Source: a virus. Taken from it: a DNA stretch of 51,555 nt. Both the position numbers and the translations under genes were made by a program. Shown one piece after another: positions 15,811 through 23,905 of the stretch. The notes beneath the pieces were generated by a model. It had not been told where the DNA came from and did not search any database. It was given only the letters and a program-made list of their open reading frames with translations. The stretch lies in the IMG/VR virus record IMGVR_UViG_3300037847_007664, positions 1,776 to 53,330 of that record; one strand, given 5' to 3'. Each line of letters starts with the position of its first letter. The first letter of the stretch is position 1.

Positions 15811-16746
15811 ATGTCTGTTTTAGAACGTTACCTGAACACCGAAAAGTACCAGGGTGTGATGCGTGAACTCGCTATCGCCCAGATCCTCAATGAAAAGGCC
15901 AAACCAGGTCTCTTCATTAAGGCAAACGCACTCGACCGCTGCGGATGGGTGGGTGAAGAATCTGACTTTCCCAATGCAGAGGCCGACTACGTGCATGTCT
16001 TCAACACCGGAGACGAGGAGCGCGGCTGGTTCTTCAAGAGCCCCCGGATGCTGATCATCCATGGCGGTGGCATTAAGGACACCACCTTTATCGAGAACTC
16101 AGCCAACAAAGGTGAGATCGTGGGCATCTACCCCCAAGACTCATACCTCTATGACGATTGGGCTGAAAAAAATCCCAACCAACCTTGTCCTTACAAGCGT
16201 CGGCGTTTGGTGCTGGTCTACCTCGTCAATGACAAGGGCGTCCCGGCTCACAAGAAGCCATTGATCCTGTCGCTCCACGGTGGTGCATCTAAGGAATTTG
16301 TCTCCGCTTACAACCGGTTCCTTGAGCAGCTTGAGGGTGCATTCAGCGAGAAGTTCAACCTGAAGAGCGCCACTGGCTTCGACCCGAAGCAAGCTGCAGC
16401 TGCGATCTTCACCCCGACCTTCGGAACCGTGATGTATGGCGAAACGAAGAAGTCAGCTATTGCGGTGCCCAAGACTTGGGTTGAACCGACTGCTAAAACC
16501 CTCGAAAAATTCTTCCCTGAAAAGGGTGAAGACATCGATTACATCGAGGAAGTCCACGAGACCGTCACAATGGAGGTGTATTGCGCCAAATTCTTCAAGC
16601 AGTGCGAGAAGGAGATTGGAATCAATGCAATCGCACCTGGGGTGGATCTTGCGAATCTGACGCTGCCTTCCCCTGAGTCAGGTGGCATCCGTGCGATGCT
16701 CGCCTCGAAGGATGAAACAGGAGCTATTGCAGGTGGGCTGCAGTAA
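15811..16746 (+). CDS. Conserved protein of unknown function in the replication module
   Basis: 311 residues from ATG 15811. A GTG 72 bases earlier would translate through the terminator and is rejected. Mixed alpha/beta protein with WFFKSPRMLIIHGGGI, KRRRLVLVYLVNDKGV and a long Lys/Glu-rich helix. It resembles cyanobacterial and cyanophage proteins I associate with DUF5895, without certainty. Its place between a single-strand binding protein and Gp157 suggests a DNA replication or repair role. Codons are richer in C and G than in neighbouring small genes, which may mean high expression. Confidence 0.65.
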   Translation: MSVLERYLNTEKYQGVMRELAIAQILNEKAKPGLFIKANALDRCGWVGEESDFPNAEADYVHVFNTGDEERGWFFKSPRMLIIHGGGIKDTTFIENSANKGEIVGIYPQDSYLYDDWAEKNPNQPCPYKRRRLVLVYLVNDKGVPAHKKPLILSLHGGASKEFVSAYNRFLEQLEGAFSEKFNLKSATGFDPKQAAAAIFTPTFGTVMYGETKKSAIAVPKTWVEPTAKTLEKFFPEKGEDIDYIEEVHETVTMEVYCAKFFKQCEKEIGINAIAPGVDLANLTLPSPESGGIRAMLASKDETGAIAGGLQ

Positions 16747-16756
16747 ACTTCAGTTG

Positions 16757-16912
16757 GAATCTTTTTAAGATTCTCTTACGTAAAGTGCGGGAATAATTAA
16801 AAGTTCCCGCTACCAATTGCGTGGTCGCAAAAGCCTAAGTAGATTCAGGACGGGTCCCCCACCCACCTCACACACAGCGACAGGGAGGTGTTCAGGCACC
16901 TCCTTTTTATTT
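16757..16912 (+). ncRNA. Candidate small RNA or structured 3' UTR
   Basis: Four hairpins in 156 bases with no gene on the plus strand: GAATCTT/AAGATTC (16757-16773), GCGGGAA/TTCCCGC (16787-16810), TTGCG/CGCAA (16817-16830) and a terminator (16884-16912). A string of stems ending in an intrinsic terminator is the usual look of a phage or bacterial sRNA, or of a stabilised mRNA 3' end. I see no convincing promoter of its own, so a processed 3' UTR is equally likely. Confidence 0.4.
16884..16912 (+). terminator. Rho-independent terminator
   Basis: GGAGGTG (16884-16890) and CACCTCC (16897-16903) with a TTCAGG loop, followed by TTTTTATTT. Ends the transcript of the gene at 15811-16746. Its tail overlaps the stop codon region of the convergent minus-strand gene. 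Confidence 0.9.
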
Positions 16913-17035
16913 GGCAAGTTTTTTCTCAAGCTTCCTGGCTTTCTCCAAGATCTTCTGTGCCTCCTCACGAGAAGTGCACTCTTGAGCCTTGCACACGATT
17001 TTTGCGTATTTTTTTGAGTGTTTAGCTGGATTCAT
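16907..17035 (-). CDS. Small basic helical protein (42 aa)
   Basis: ATG 17035 to TAA 16907-16909. 42 residues, strongly basic at both ends (MNPAKHSKKYAKIVCK, LEKARKLEKKLAK) with two Cys. Start overlaps the preceding gene's stop by 14 bases. Probably a real coupled gene; a nucleic-acid or regulatory role is possible from the charge only. Confidence 0.55.
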   Translation of the reverse strand: MNPAKHSKKYAKIVCKAQECTSREEAQKILEKARKLEKKLAK

Positions 17036-17276
17036 CGTTTAGGTAGTTCTGCATTGCAGCGGTTTCAAATTCCATAAGACGCTTGCAGAGACTCCTAATT
17101 GCGGCCTGTCGCGCCACTGCAACAGTCAAGAGCTTCTTAGCGGCTTCCTTCAATTGACCCATGTCATCTGTACTATCGATCTCTGATGCAATCCGTGCTT
17201 CTAAGAATTCATCCTCTAAAGATAAGGTGATATTGAATTGCTCTAGAGGCACTTTGCTCAGTTCAAAGTCCGACAT
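17022..17276 (-). CDS. Small helical protein, weakly NblA-like layout
   Basis: 84 residues: an acidic N-terminal part, then helices with LKEAAKKLLTVAVARQAAIRSL. Two antiparallel helices with a central Arg recall NblA-type and related cyanobacterial small proteins, but the match is weak. A TAGAAT box lies 20 bases upstream. Divergent from the replication operon that starts at 17410. Confidence 0.6.
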   Translation of the reverse strand: MSDFELSKVPLEQFNITLSLEDEFLEARIASEIDSTDDMGQLKEAAKKLLTVAVARQAAIRSLCKRLMEFETAAMQNYLNDESS

Positions 17277-17296
17277 AGGGTCTATAGATAATTTTC

Positions 17297-17302
17297 ATTC
17301 TA
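17297..17302 (-). promoter_or_regulatory. TAGAAT promoter-like box
   Basis: TGATAGAATGAAAA on the minus strand, 20 bases upstream of ATG 17276. Same element as the others listed in this annotation. Confidence 0.4.
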
Positions 17303-17360
17303 TCAATAATGTCAATATGTAATACTTAGGGGGAAGAAAATATAAAGAGAATGTTTTATA

Positions 17361-17388
17361 TTGACAGTCCCTGGTAGGTGCTTATGCT
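17361..17388 (+). promoter_or_regulatory. Sigma-70-like promoter
   Basis: Perfect -35 TTGACA (17361-17366), 16-base spacer and -10 TATGCT (17383-17388, four of six matches). Placed 21 bases before the ATG at 17410. It probably drives the replication operon by the host polymerase, as expected for an early gene group. Confidence 0.6.
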
Positions 17389-17409
17389 TTACGCATCTTC
17401 AAACCCCGC

Positions 17410-17547
17410 ATGGCCACTCGCAAGTCATTGTCCGGCTCTGTAACGATTGAGTCTCGGCCTAAGAAAACATCCATCGGGGATGGGCGGCGGAAGCGCGGGT
17501 CATTCAAGGTCAAAGGTCAGAAGCCTTACCGGGGACAAGGCAAATAA
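17410..17547 (+). CDS. Small basic protein (45 aa)
   Basis: ATG 17410 to TAA 17547. Very basic: MATRKSLSGSVTIESRPKKT, then IGDGRRKRGSFKVKGQKP. From memory, proteins beginning like this occur in cyanophages. Likely nucleic-acid binding. Two bases separate it from the Gp157-like gene, and it lies directly after a good promoter, so it is the first early gene of this operon. Confidence 0.6.
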   Translation: MATRKSLSGSVTIESRPKKTSIGDGRRKRGSFKVKGQKPYRGQGK

Positions 17548-17549
17548 GA

Positions 17550-18152
17550 ATGGCGGATCCGAAGAGCTACAACCAGATCCTCGAAGATCAGCAGATGATC
17601 CTGGAGCTGATTGATCAGCCCGATTTAGACGAGGACGAGCGCCAGGAGCTCGCTTCTTTCTGGATGGACCTGAAAAGCCGTGAGGCTTACAAGTTCGATG
17701 CGATCATCAGTGTCATTAGGGAGTGCGACAACTGCATTGACCAGGTGACAAAGGAGCTGGCAGAACTCAGTGACAACGCTGAGTACTGGAAAAAGAAGCG
17801 TCAGAACGTTATTAACATCATTAAGGTGGCCTATCAAAACCAATTGATAAGCTCAAAGCCAACTGGTGTTAAGTACCAAGCGACGATTAAGCAGGTCAAA
17901 CCCAAGGTCGAGGACAACTTTGACAAGTGGACAGACAAAGAAGTCGAGCGCTTCAGCCTGAAGAAGACGGTGACTGTGAGCAAGGTGCACAACAACATGG
18001 TCGTCCAGAGGGATGAAGAGGTCTACACGGATAAGGACGAGCTCCGCCGTGTATTGATTGAAAACCCAATGCTGGCACCAGATGCGGCTAGATTGGTCAA
18101 ACGAGTCTCGCTTTGCTACGGGCTTCGTAAACGTTTACAAAAGGGCGTCTGA
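17550..18152 (+). CDS. Siphovirus Gp157-like replication protein
   Basis: 200 residues. The first 100 are helical with an acidic start (QPDLDEDERQEL), then FDAIISVIRECDNCIDQVTKEL and WKKKRQNVINIIKVAYQ. This coiled region followed by a beta-rich C-terminal half is the layout of the Siphovirus Gp157 family (PF05565), encoded in early replication operons and thought to act with phage helicase and SSB. A basic end (KRLQKGV) follows. The match is by pattern only. Confidence 0.65.
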   Translation: MADPKSYNQILEDQQMILELIDQPDLDEDERQELASFWMDLKSREAYKFDAIISVIRECDNCIDQVTKELAELSDNAEYWKKKRQNVINIIKVAYQNQLISSKPTGVKYQATIKQVKPKVEDNFDKWTDKEVERFSLKKTVTVSKVHNNMVVQRDEEVYTDKDELRRVLIENPMLAPDAARLVKRVSLCYGLRKRLQKGV

Positions 18153-18208
18153 TCTGCTATTGACGCCGTTTTCAGGGCCGGTAACCTTGGCCTGAGCTGA
18201 GTACCCCT

Positions 18209-18448
18209 GTGCCTTACCTGCGCTGCTTACGCCACAGCAATGACTACTACGTCGCTGAACTCAAGGATGAATTCGACTACGAAAAAGAGTTCCAGCCACG
18301 CTGGTGGAGACTCTGCATCATGCCAGACGGAGAGCTCCACATCGAAGACGAGCTTCTGGGACAACTTGATTGGAAGGCTGATGATCTTCTGGAGTGGTTC
18401 GAAATTGGGGATACCGAATTTCTTCTGATTAAAATCATTAAGTCATGA
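18209..18448 (+). CDS. Small hypothetical protein (79 aa)
   Basis: GTG 18209 start. Acidic and Trp-rich (RWWRLCIMPDGELHIEDELL), with a hydrophobic C-terminus (EFLLIKIIKS). ATGA overlap with the next gene. Upstream lies an imperfect stem CAGGGCC/GGCCTG (18173-18194). Function unknown. Confidence 0.6.
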   Translation: MPYLRCLRHSNDYYVAELKDEFDYEKEFQPRWWRLCIMPDGELHIEDELLGQLDWKADDLLEWFEIGDTEFLLIKIIKS

Positions 18449-18615
18449 AATCAAAACAACGTCAATCCTTCCTAAGCCACATTGAGGCAAAAGCTCAGGC
18501 GCAACCTCCCGTGTCGTGCTGGTCAGAGCAGCATTCTGCGCGGCAGCGGGAAGAGCTGGCATCAAAAAGGAGTACCTATGAGCAGTGGATCTCAACTAGA
18601 CATAAACACAATTAG
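18445..18615 (+). CDS. Small basic protein (56 aa)
   Basis: ATG 18445 to TAG 18613-18615. Basic N-terminus (MKSKQRQSFLSHIEAKAQ) and a charged helical C-terminal half ending RHKHN. Starts within the preceding stop (ATGA) and overlaps the next gene by 38 bases. The next gene's strong ribosome site lies inside it. Function unknown. Confidence 0.5.
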   Translation: MKSKQRQSFLSHIEAKAQAQPPVSCWSEQHSARQREELASKRSTYEQWISTRHKHN

Positions 18616-18778
18616 AAACGAGTGTATCCAAGTCTGTCTAACAGAAGACGGCTTCACTGAATGCTGTTTTGTCAGTTCAATGCACCTGGCAGCTGATAAA
18701 GAGAGGCAACTGCGCAAAGCAATTCATCAACGGGCCGTTGAGGCTATGTTCTACGAGGGTGAAATATTCCCGGATTAG
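18578..18778 (+). CDS. Small hypothetical protein (66 aa)
   Basis: Start set at ATG 18578 because of the strong AAAAAGGAG ribosome site eight bases upstream; a longer frame from 18482 is unsupported. Contains three Cys (ECIQVC, ECCF) and a helical basic segment. Function unknown. Confidence 0.6.
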   Translation: MSSGSQLDINTIRNECIQVCLTEDGFTECCFVSSMHLAADKERQLRKAIHQRAVEAMFYEGEIFPD

Positions 18779-18813
18779 GGTACTTATGCTTGTCTCGTTG
18801 TTGCATCCTCGAC

Positions 18814-19071
18814 ATGAGGCAAGCCAAGAAATTTAAATTTCAAGCCACCAAATCAGAAATCTTAGACTCTATCGAGTACGAAGGTTTTGAGATTAAAAGC
18901 CTAAAGCACGGGATCACTGGTCACGTACTCTATAAATTTCCTAGCAAAGCCCATGACTGGGAACTGTGCTGGACAATGGACATCCAAACTGCAAAGGCAG
19001 GTGTACAAAAATACAACGCTCACCTGCAAGAACAACAGGGTAATAGTCCCGTAGAATCAAAGCTAAGTTAA
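18814..19071 (+). CDS. Small hypothetical protein (85 aa)
   Basis: ATG 18814; a TTG at 18790 would add an unlikely Cys-rich leader. N-terminal basic (MRQAKKFKFQATKSEILD), then a beta-alpha fold with Trp residues (DWELCWTMDIQTAKAG). The fold could be a small RNA/DNA-binding module, but nothing decisive is visible. Lies in the replication operon. Confidence 0.6.
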   Translation: MRQAKKFKFQATKSEILDSIEYEGFEIKSLKHGITGHVLYKFPSKAHDWELCWTMDIQTAKAGVQKYNAHLQEQQGNSPVESKLS

Positions 19072-19085
19072 ATAAGGCGTTTAAA

Positions 19086-19346
19086 GTGGCGCGTCCGGTG
19101 ATGACAGATCTGATGGATGACCTTGCCATGGGCATCCATGAATATCTTCTAGAAATCGCTACTCCTTACCAGGAATCAAATTTTGTTTTGATCCCTATCA
19201 CGGAAGTAGTCAAGAAGTTTGGTCGTAATCATCGGACAATCCAACGGCGTATCCAAGCACTTAAGGACGAGGGAATCCTTGTCCCTGTGATCAAACGCCA
19301 AACAATCACCCTTTACGAGGTCAAGGACCTGGAGGATCAGGCATGA
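19086..19346 (+). CDS. Winged-helix DNA-binding protein
   Basis: 86 residues from GTG 19086. Residues about 38-72 (ITEVVKKFGRNHRTIQRRIQ, then LKDEGILVPV) form a helix-turn-helix with a following wing strand pair (KRQTITLYEV). This is typical of a small winged-helix regulator or replication initiator accessory. Its stop overlaps the next ATG. It may bind the phage origin or regulate this operon; the target is unknown. Confidence 0.7.
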   Translation: MARPVMTDLMDDLAMGIHEYLLEIATPYQESNFVLIPITEVVKKFGRNHRTIQRRIQALKDEGILVPVIKRQTITLYEVKDLEDQA

Positions 19347-19648
19347 GCGACACCCCAAACTCCGATAAGAACCTGGAAGTCGTCAATTTTTTGCTGTCGT
19401 CTTTTACGGACAACGGCAAATCTCTTCGTGCCTTTACAACCAACCCGCAAGAGTTGGCCATCACAATACTTACGGCTGGTCTGCTAGCTAATAGCAAACT
19501 CATGATCGGCCCAGAAGACGCTGTAAAATCAGCTTTTGACATCCACGCACGCATTCAGAAGCACGTCAGCAACTTCCAAAACATGCAGTTCGCAGCTAAC
19601 ATTGAAAATTGTTTTGGCGAGCAGCCACCTGAAACCGAACATTATTGA
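19343..19648 (+). CDS. Hypothetical helical protein
   Basis: 101 residues, start overlapping the winged-helix gene. Helical throughout with a hydrophobic middle (LAITILTAGLLANSKLM) too polar at its ends to be a clear membrane segment. Contains FDIHARIQKHVSNFQ. No family assigned. It may act together with the DNA-binding protein upstream. Confidence 0.6.
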   Translation: MSDTPNSDKNLEVVNFLLSSFTDNGKSLRAFTTNPQELAITILTAGLLANSKLMIGPEDAVKSAFDIHARIQKHVSNFQNMQFAANIENCFGEQPPETEHY

Positions 19649-19699
19649 GCCGGTTCAAAGATTTAGTAGGCGTATTCTCCTGGCAACTGCACAAACAAG

Positions 19700-20518
19700 T
19701 TGTTCGATTATCGATCGGATGGCGATACGCGCCTTACCATTAATGGCTCGCGTCACTATAAAACTCCCTACGGAGCTCTACCGTCAGTAACAACAATCCT
19801 TTCTGCGACAGGAGGAAATAAGGCTGCACTCGAAAGATGGGCAAAGAAAAACCCGGGTGGTAGGGAGGCTGCAGCTGCACGCGGGACAAAAGTCCACTCC
19901 CTAATGGAGGAGTTTCTGCTCGGTATTGAAAAGGATCCTGTGATCGATGATCCAGAAATTGCCAGTTTCTGGGAGGGTCTGCCTCAAAATCTTGAGAAGC
20001 TTGAGAATGTGATCTGGGCTGAAAACCCTGCCAAAGAAGGTGATTTCGGCTGGACAATGGGCGGAGATGGTGTATCCCGTGTATGGCACCCTGGTATAAA
20101 CGAGAGCGAAAACTGGGGCTGGGCAGGTGCACCTGACATCGTCGCTGAGTACAAAGGAAAGATCGTCTTGGGTGATCTAAAAACCAGCAACGGTCCTTAC
20201 TTCTCCAAATGGCCTGGTCCTGAAACGCCCAAGAACCAATATGGGATGAAGCGTGCAGGATTTATGAAGTACCAGAAGTGCCAACTCCAACTGGCTGCTT
20301 ACGCTTTAGGCCTCGAACATACGGTGAATATCCGCCCTGAATTATGCATGACTTTCGTGGCGACACGAGAAAATGTGCAGGTTTTCGCTATTCAGCCAGC
20401 CACAATCGAGAAATACAAACAGAAGTGGCTCAGCACCGTGGAGAAGTACTACACGGAAATCTTGCCTGCGCAGAAGGCAGCGGAGCTGGAAATGGAAGCC
20501 GAGAGCCAAGACAGCTGA
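19700..20518 (+). CDS. PD-(D/E)XK exonuclease (RecB-like)
   Basis: 272 residues from TTG 19700, the only start that includes the N-terminal part; no ATG lies upstream before a stop. Motifs: ARGTKVH (60-66), GAPD (Asp146), LGDLKT (Asp159, Lys161) and QLAAY (Gln197, Tyr201), together a complete PD-(D/E)XK active site of the RecB-like/Cas4-like type. In phages such nucleases process DNA ends for recombination or degrade host DNA. It sits between a helical protein and the primase, in the same operon. Codon use matches its neighbours. Confidence 0.88.
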   Translation: MFDYRSDGDTRLTINGSRHYKTPYGALPSVTTILSATGGNKAALERWAKKNPGGREAAAARGTKVHSLMEEFLLGIEKDPVIDDPEIASFWEGLPQNLEKLENVIWAENPAKEGDFGWTMGGDGVSRVWHPGINESENWGWAGAPDIVAEYKGKIVLGDLKTSNGPYFSKWPGPETPKNQYGMKRAGFMKYQKCQLQLAAYALGLEHTVNIRPELCMTFVATRENVQVFAIQPATIEKYKQKWLSTVEKYYTEILPAQKAAELEMEAESQDS

Positions 20519-20596
20519 GTCTCATGCTGAGTAAGTCAATAGGCAAATGCATCTACCGTAAATTTATGTATAACTAAACAAGAATCAAAAGACTTT

Positions 20597-20643
20597 CGGA
20601 CACAGGGTTTCACAAGTAGATCGACGTGACTACTCTCTGTCCG
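20597..20643 (+). promoter_or_regulatory. Hairpin leader before the primase-helicase gene
   Basis: CGGACA (20597-20602) pairs with TGTCCG (20638-20643) and AGTAG (20615-20619) with CTACT (20630-20634). It ends three bases before the TTG at 20646 in a 127-base gap with no other gene. It could limit translation, protect the mRNA or be a DNA site such as an origin hairpin. No T-run, so it is not a terminator. Confidence 0.45.
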
Positions 20644-20645
20644 GG

Positions 20646-23276
20646 TTGACAAATATCGGTATATCACCCGTGACCCAAAGCTCTCAGGAACCCAGAAAAC
20701 CACATCAGCACATCAAGGCTGGCGAGATCAATCTCAGCCTGATACCGCAAGATTGGGCGTTGACCCCCTTGCGGGATAAGAAGCCGTATAAACCGGGCTG
20801 GACTCAAAGCCCGTTCACGGTAGAAGAAATTCGTGGCGAACTGGAGGAAGGAAGGGCAACTGGTGTTGGTTTGCTGTCAGGCCAATGGTCTAATGAAGGC
20901 GGCCTGATTTGGGTTGACATCGACGGACCGAGCGCTATACCTGCACTCGAAGAATTAGCAGGTGGACCTCTCGACGCGATCTTCCCCGAGACTCTAACTA
21001 TCTCCTCGGGTAAAGAAGGCCGTCAACGCATGCTTTACAGCGTGCCGAACGACAAAATCGCCTTAATGCCGAACAAGGCAACCATCAAAATTGGTGTGCC
21101 CTCGTTCGAAATTCTCTTCCGATCGCGTCAGGGAGCCTTGATGGGCTCTCATCCAGAAACAGAAGGGTATTTCACGACACGACACGGTGGCTTCGAATTC
21201 GCTAAGGCCCCGCCAGAGATGCCTCAGTGGCTTTACGACGCCATTGAAAAGGCTTATCCGACCACCAAGTACCGGAAGCCTGTTACCTCCGGCCTGATCA
21301 CTCAGCACATCAATATCAGCTACGAAGAAGGCTCAACATATCAGCAGGAAGAGACCGTCAACGAGGCAAGAATTTACCTCGAACACCTCTCAACTGAGCG
21401 TGCAATCGATTACGAAGAATGGCTTGCTGTAGGCATGTGCCTGCATCAAATTGATGACTGTCTTTTTGTTGATTGGGTCGAGTGGTCGCAAAAGGCTCCG
21501 AACTTTGAGGACGGTGTCTGCGAGGCAAAGTGGCGTTCCTTCGAAAGGCAGCCTGGCGGGCCTAGTCCTGAGGGATCTTGCGGACTTCACCATCTCAGGG
21601 CTAAGGCAAAGGAAGATGGATATATAGAACTTGGGAATTATGTTGTTGAGTCTCCTGAATCACTCATCAAGAAAGCCCAAGAATTTTTCAGCGAAAGACA
21701 AGACGAAATGCCTGAGCATGAAGTAGAAGAAGCAGTCCTAGAACAGATCATGGGATTCCCTGACAAGGGAATGCGTGCTGAAATTGGACAAAAAGTTAAG
21801 GGTCAGCGCAGACCTAAAACTCCCCCTGCCTCCGAACTTGCGGAGTTTGCTACTGAGATGGTCATTCAGTGCGGCTGGCGGTATGACCCTAAATTTGAGA
21901 CCTTTATGTTCTATGAAAAGAGCAGAGGTGTTTGGCGGCGCGAAGAATACAAGCATGAGTACAAGCACTTCGTGCAAGATCTCTTTGTCCGTGAGCGAAT
22001 CCCAACTCCCGGTGGTTTCACTTCGCACCTCGTTTCAGACGTCGTCACCTTGACACAGGCCTACATCACCCATACCTACTGGGATGACGATGACGATCGC
22101 CTGGCATTCAGCAACGGTGTTTTAGAGATTTCGACAGGAGAGTTCTCAGATCACAATCCTGAAAACTACATGACCTGGGGACTCGACTTTGAGTACGACC
22201 CCACTGCAGATCCCGGTCAAATTATTGAATGGCTGACAAGGACCCAATACGGAGATACCGATCGCGTTCAGGTCCTGCGGGCGTGGTTAAAAGCCTGTCT
22301 GATGGGGCAAGGTCATGAAATCCAGCGTTTCTTGGAAGTAGTGGGGCCAGGGGGACGCGGTAAGTCGACCTTTGCAAACCTCTGTTGTGCACTGGTTGGT
22401 GCCCGTAACTATGCCAGTACAACCCTCAATCAACTTGAGCAATCCCGCTTCGAAGTTGCGTCTATCAAAGGCAAGCGACTGACTCTGATCAATGATTCCG
22501 AGCGATACGGCGGATCTGCTCAGATTTTCAAGGCACTGACGGGCGGGGACAACCTCCGCTTTGAAGAGAAGAATAAAAACGTGGGCGAGCCTTTCGTCTA
22601 CACAGGAATGGTTATGGTCTGTGCTAATGAACCGATCCAAACCACTGATAACACCTCAGGATTGACCCGCCGCCGTCTGACAGTTGAGTTCAATCGCCCT
22701 CTCTACAGCAAGAATTCAGAAGCTAAGGAGATGATTAAACTCGATCAAGGCATCGTAAAGGGCTTATGGAAGCATTGTTTACCTGGGTTAGTTAACTGGG
22801 TATTGCAAATGAGCGACGCTGAAATGCGTGAATACCTGCTCGACACCTATGACAAGGTACCGTCCCTAAAGCGTACCCGTAATGAAATCATGCTCAACAG
22901 CAACAACCTGGTTGAGTGGCTGCAGTCAGAAGTTGTGTTTGACGAAAAGTCCGTGACACCTGTAGGCAAGAAAATTCCTGCCGCAAAAGATGCACAAGAA
23001 AGATACTGTAATAGTAATTTCCACCTGTATGCAAGTTATGCGTCTTATTGTGAGGACACTGGCTCAAAACCTGTCGGTCAAAAACGATTCTGTGCTCTTC
23101 TAGCTGATTGCTGCAAAAACCAGCTCGGTCAGGACGGCATCAGGCAATTCTCGAAACTTGGTAAGCCTTACATCAAAGGCGTTGCACTCCGTAATTCAGA
23201 CCAAAAATTCAAGAATTTCCCGACGATTCTGCCAGAAAAACACGACGCGGAATCCTATGACTCCAGAGCAGCTTGA
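20646..23276 (+). CDS. PrimPol-type primase fused to SF3 helicase
   Basis: 876 residues from TTG 20646 (GTG 20670 is an alternative start). N-terminal primase/polymerase-like domain, about 30-190, with GVGLLSG and WVDIDG (Asp91, Asp93) and TISSGKEGRQRMLY. A PriCT-like segment follows at 240-320 (EEWLAVGMCLHQI, WRSFERQPGG). Then come a D5_N-like region and the SF3 helicase: Walker A GPGGRGKST (567-575), Walker B LTLINDSE (612-619), motif C MVMVCANEP (655-663) and Arg-finger TRRRLT (674-679). A C-terminal winged region follows. It would make primers and unwind the phage fork with the family A polymerase. Confidence 0.93.
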   Translation: MTNIGISPVTQSSQEPRKPHQHIKAGEINLSLIPQDWALTPLRDKKPYKPGWTQSPFTVEEIRGELEEGRATGVGLLSGQWSNEGGLIWVDIDGPSAIPALEELAGGPLDAIFPETLTISSGKEGRQRMLYSVPNDKIALMPNKATIKIGVPSFEILFRSRQGALMGSHPETEGYFTTRHGGFEFAKAPPEMPQWLYDAIEKAYPTTKYRKPVTSGLITQHINISYEEGSTYQQEETVNEARIYLEHLSTERAIDYEEWLAVGMCLHQIDDCLFVDWVEWSQKAPNFEDGVCEAKWRSFERQPGGPSPEGSCGLHHLRAKAKEDGYIELGNYVVESPESLIKKAQEFFSERQDEMPEHEVEEAVLEQIMGFPDKGMRAEIGQKVKGQRRPKTPPASELAEFATEMVIQCGWRYDPKFETFMFYEKSRGVWRREEYKHEYKHFVQDLFVRERIPTPGGFTSHLVSDVVTLTQAYITHTYWDDDDDRLAFSNGVLEISTGEFSDHNPENYMTWGLDFEYDPTADPGQIIEWLTRTQYGDTDRVQVLRAWLKACLMGQGHEIQRFLEVVGPGGRGKSTFANLCCALVGARNYASTTLNQLEQSRFEVASIKGKRLTLINDSERYGGSAQIFKALTGGDNLRFEEKNKNVGEPFVYTGMVMVCANEPIQTTDNTSGLTRRRLTVEFNRPLYSKNSEAKEMIKLDQGIVKGLWKHCLPGLVNWVLQMSDAEMREYLLDTYDKVPSLKRTRNEIMLNSNNLVEWLQSEVVFDEKSVTPVGKKIPAAKDAQERYCNSNFHLYASYASYCEDTGSKPVGQKRFCALLADCCKNQLGQDGIRQFSKLGKPYIKGVALRNSDQKFKNFPTILPEKHDAESYDSRAA

Positions 23277-23424
23277 CAACTGGAAGAAAATTAAAACGCA
23301 TCTCGAAGCAGTAGGCGCAACCGAGAACGACTACTACACCAGAGCTTGTGCCATTTGTTCTGGAGGTAAAGATCCAGTCTCGATCCCACGGCCGATAGAT
23401 TTCATTACTGAAGAAGAGTCATGA
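23257..23424 (+). CDS. Small hypothetical protein (55 aa)
   Basis: ATG 23257, inside the last 20 bases of the primase-helicase gene. Helical start (MTPEQLDNWKKIKTHLEAVG), then CAIC and a Pro-rich acidic end. Overlaps the next ATG. Function unknown; expressed with the helicase. Confidence 0.6.
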   Translation: MTPEQLDNWKKIKTHLEAVGATENDYYTRACAICSGGKDPVSIPRPIDFITEEES

Positions 23425-23630
23425 GCATGCATCCTCATGATGACCCTGAGGATCCCACTGCAAATGACTGCAACTACAACTTTCCGCAAGTTCTTTTCGC
23501 CTTTGTTCTAGGCTTTACTTGCATGTTTGTTTTAGCAGTAGACGAGATACAGGATTTTAAGGGCTGCCCGATGGACGGTCAGCCTTTGCTATGGAAAGAA
23601 AAATCCTTAGACACCACGAAGCCCGGCTAA
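23421..23630 (+). CDS. Small single-pass membrane protein
   Basis: 69 residues. Acidic N-terminus, one membrane segment (QVLFAFVLGFTCMFVLAV, about 24-41) and a C-terminal part with CPMDG. The orientation cannot be set from charge alone. Overlaps the previous gene by ATGA. Last plus-strand gene of the replication block; its end overlaps the minus-strand group by 24 bases. Confidence 0.6.
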   Translation: MSMHPHDDPEDPTANDCNYNFPQVLFAFVLGFTCMFVLAVDEIQDFKGCPMDGQPLLWKEKSLDTTKPG

Positions 23631-23903
23631 TCTCCGTCTTACCCGATCATATCCAGGGAACAACCTTTTGTTGATCTCTCTAATCATGGCAGGAGGCACT
23701 TCAGGTCCAAGGGCTGTCGGTGTCTCGGGAAACTCTACGACCTGTGCGATCTCAGGTCCGCCAAGAACTTGATCGGATGCATAAAGTATCCCACGCGGAA
23801 GTTCGCCTCCCTCTTGCTGGGAAATTAACCCTCTTTTCCTAGTGTATCCCTGGAGAAATTCACCACCATTGGCCATGACGGCTGGAAAATCGTTGTCACC
23901 CAT
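23607..23903 (-). CDS. FLxxY-motif small protein
   Basis: 98 residues. GGEFLQGY (Phe16 to Tyr20) then basic KRG, a Gly/Pro-rich middle and a very basic C-terminus (YDRVRRRLAGLRGV). It shares the FLxxY peptide with four other small minus-strand proteins in the window. Last gene of the five-gene minus operon 23607-25735. I suspect a virion-internal protein but have no direct evidence. Confidence 0.6.
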   Translation of the reverse strand: MGDNDFPAVMANGGEFLQGYTRKRGLISQQEGGELPRGILYASDQVLGGPEIAQVVEFPETPTALGPEVPPAMIREINKRLFPGYDRVRRRLAGLRGV

Positions 23904-23905
23904 AA

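Noticed and set aside
16817-17017. Plus-strand frame of 66 residues over the sRNA region
   Set aside because: It crosses the terminator and lies opposite a coupled minus-strand gene; composition is shadow-like.
18173-18194. Stem CAGGGCC/GGCCTG as a terminator
   Set aside because: Imperfect stem and no T-run; the genes around it run in the same direction without sign of a break.
18785-18790. Second TATGCT box resembling the promoter at 17383
   Set aside because: The sequence 16 bases upstream is AATATT, not a -35, and a single six-base match is weak.
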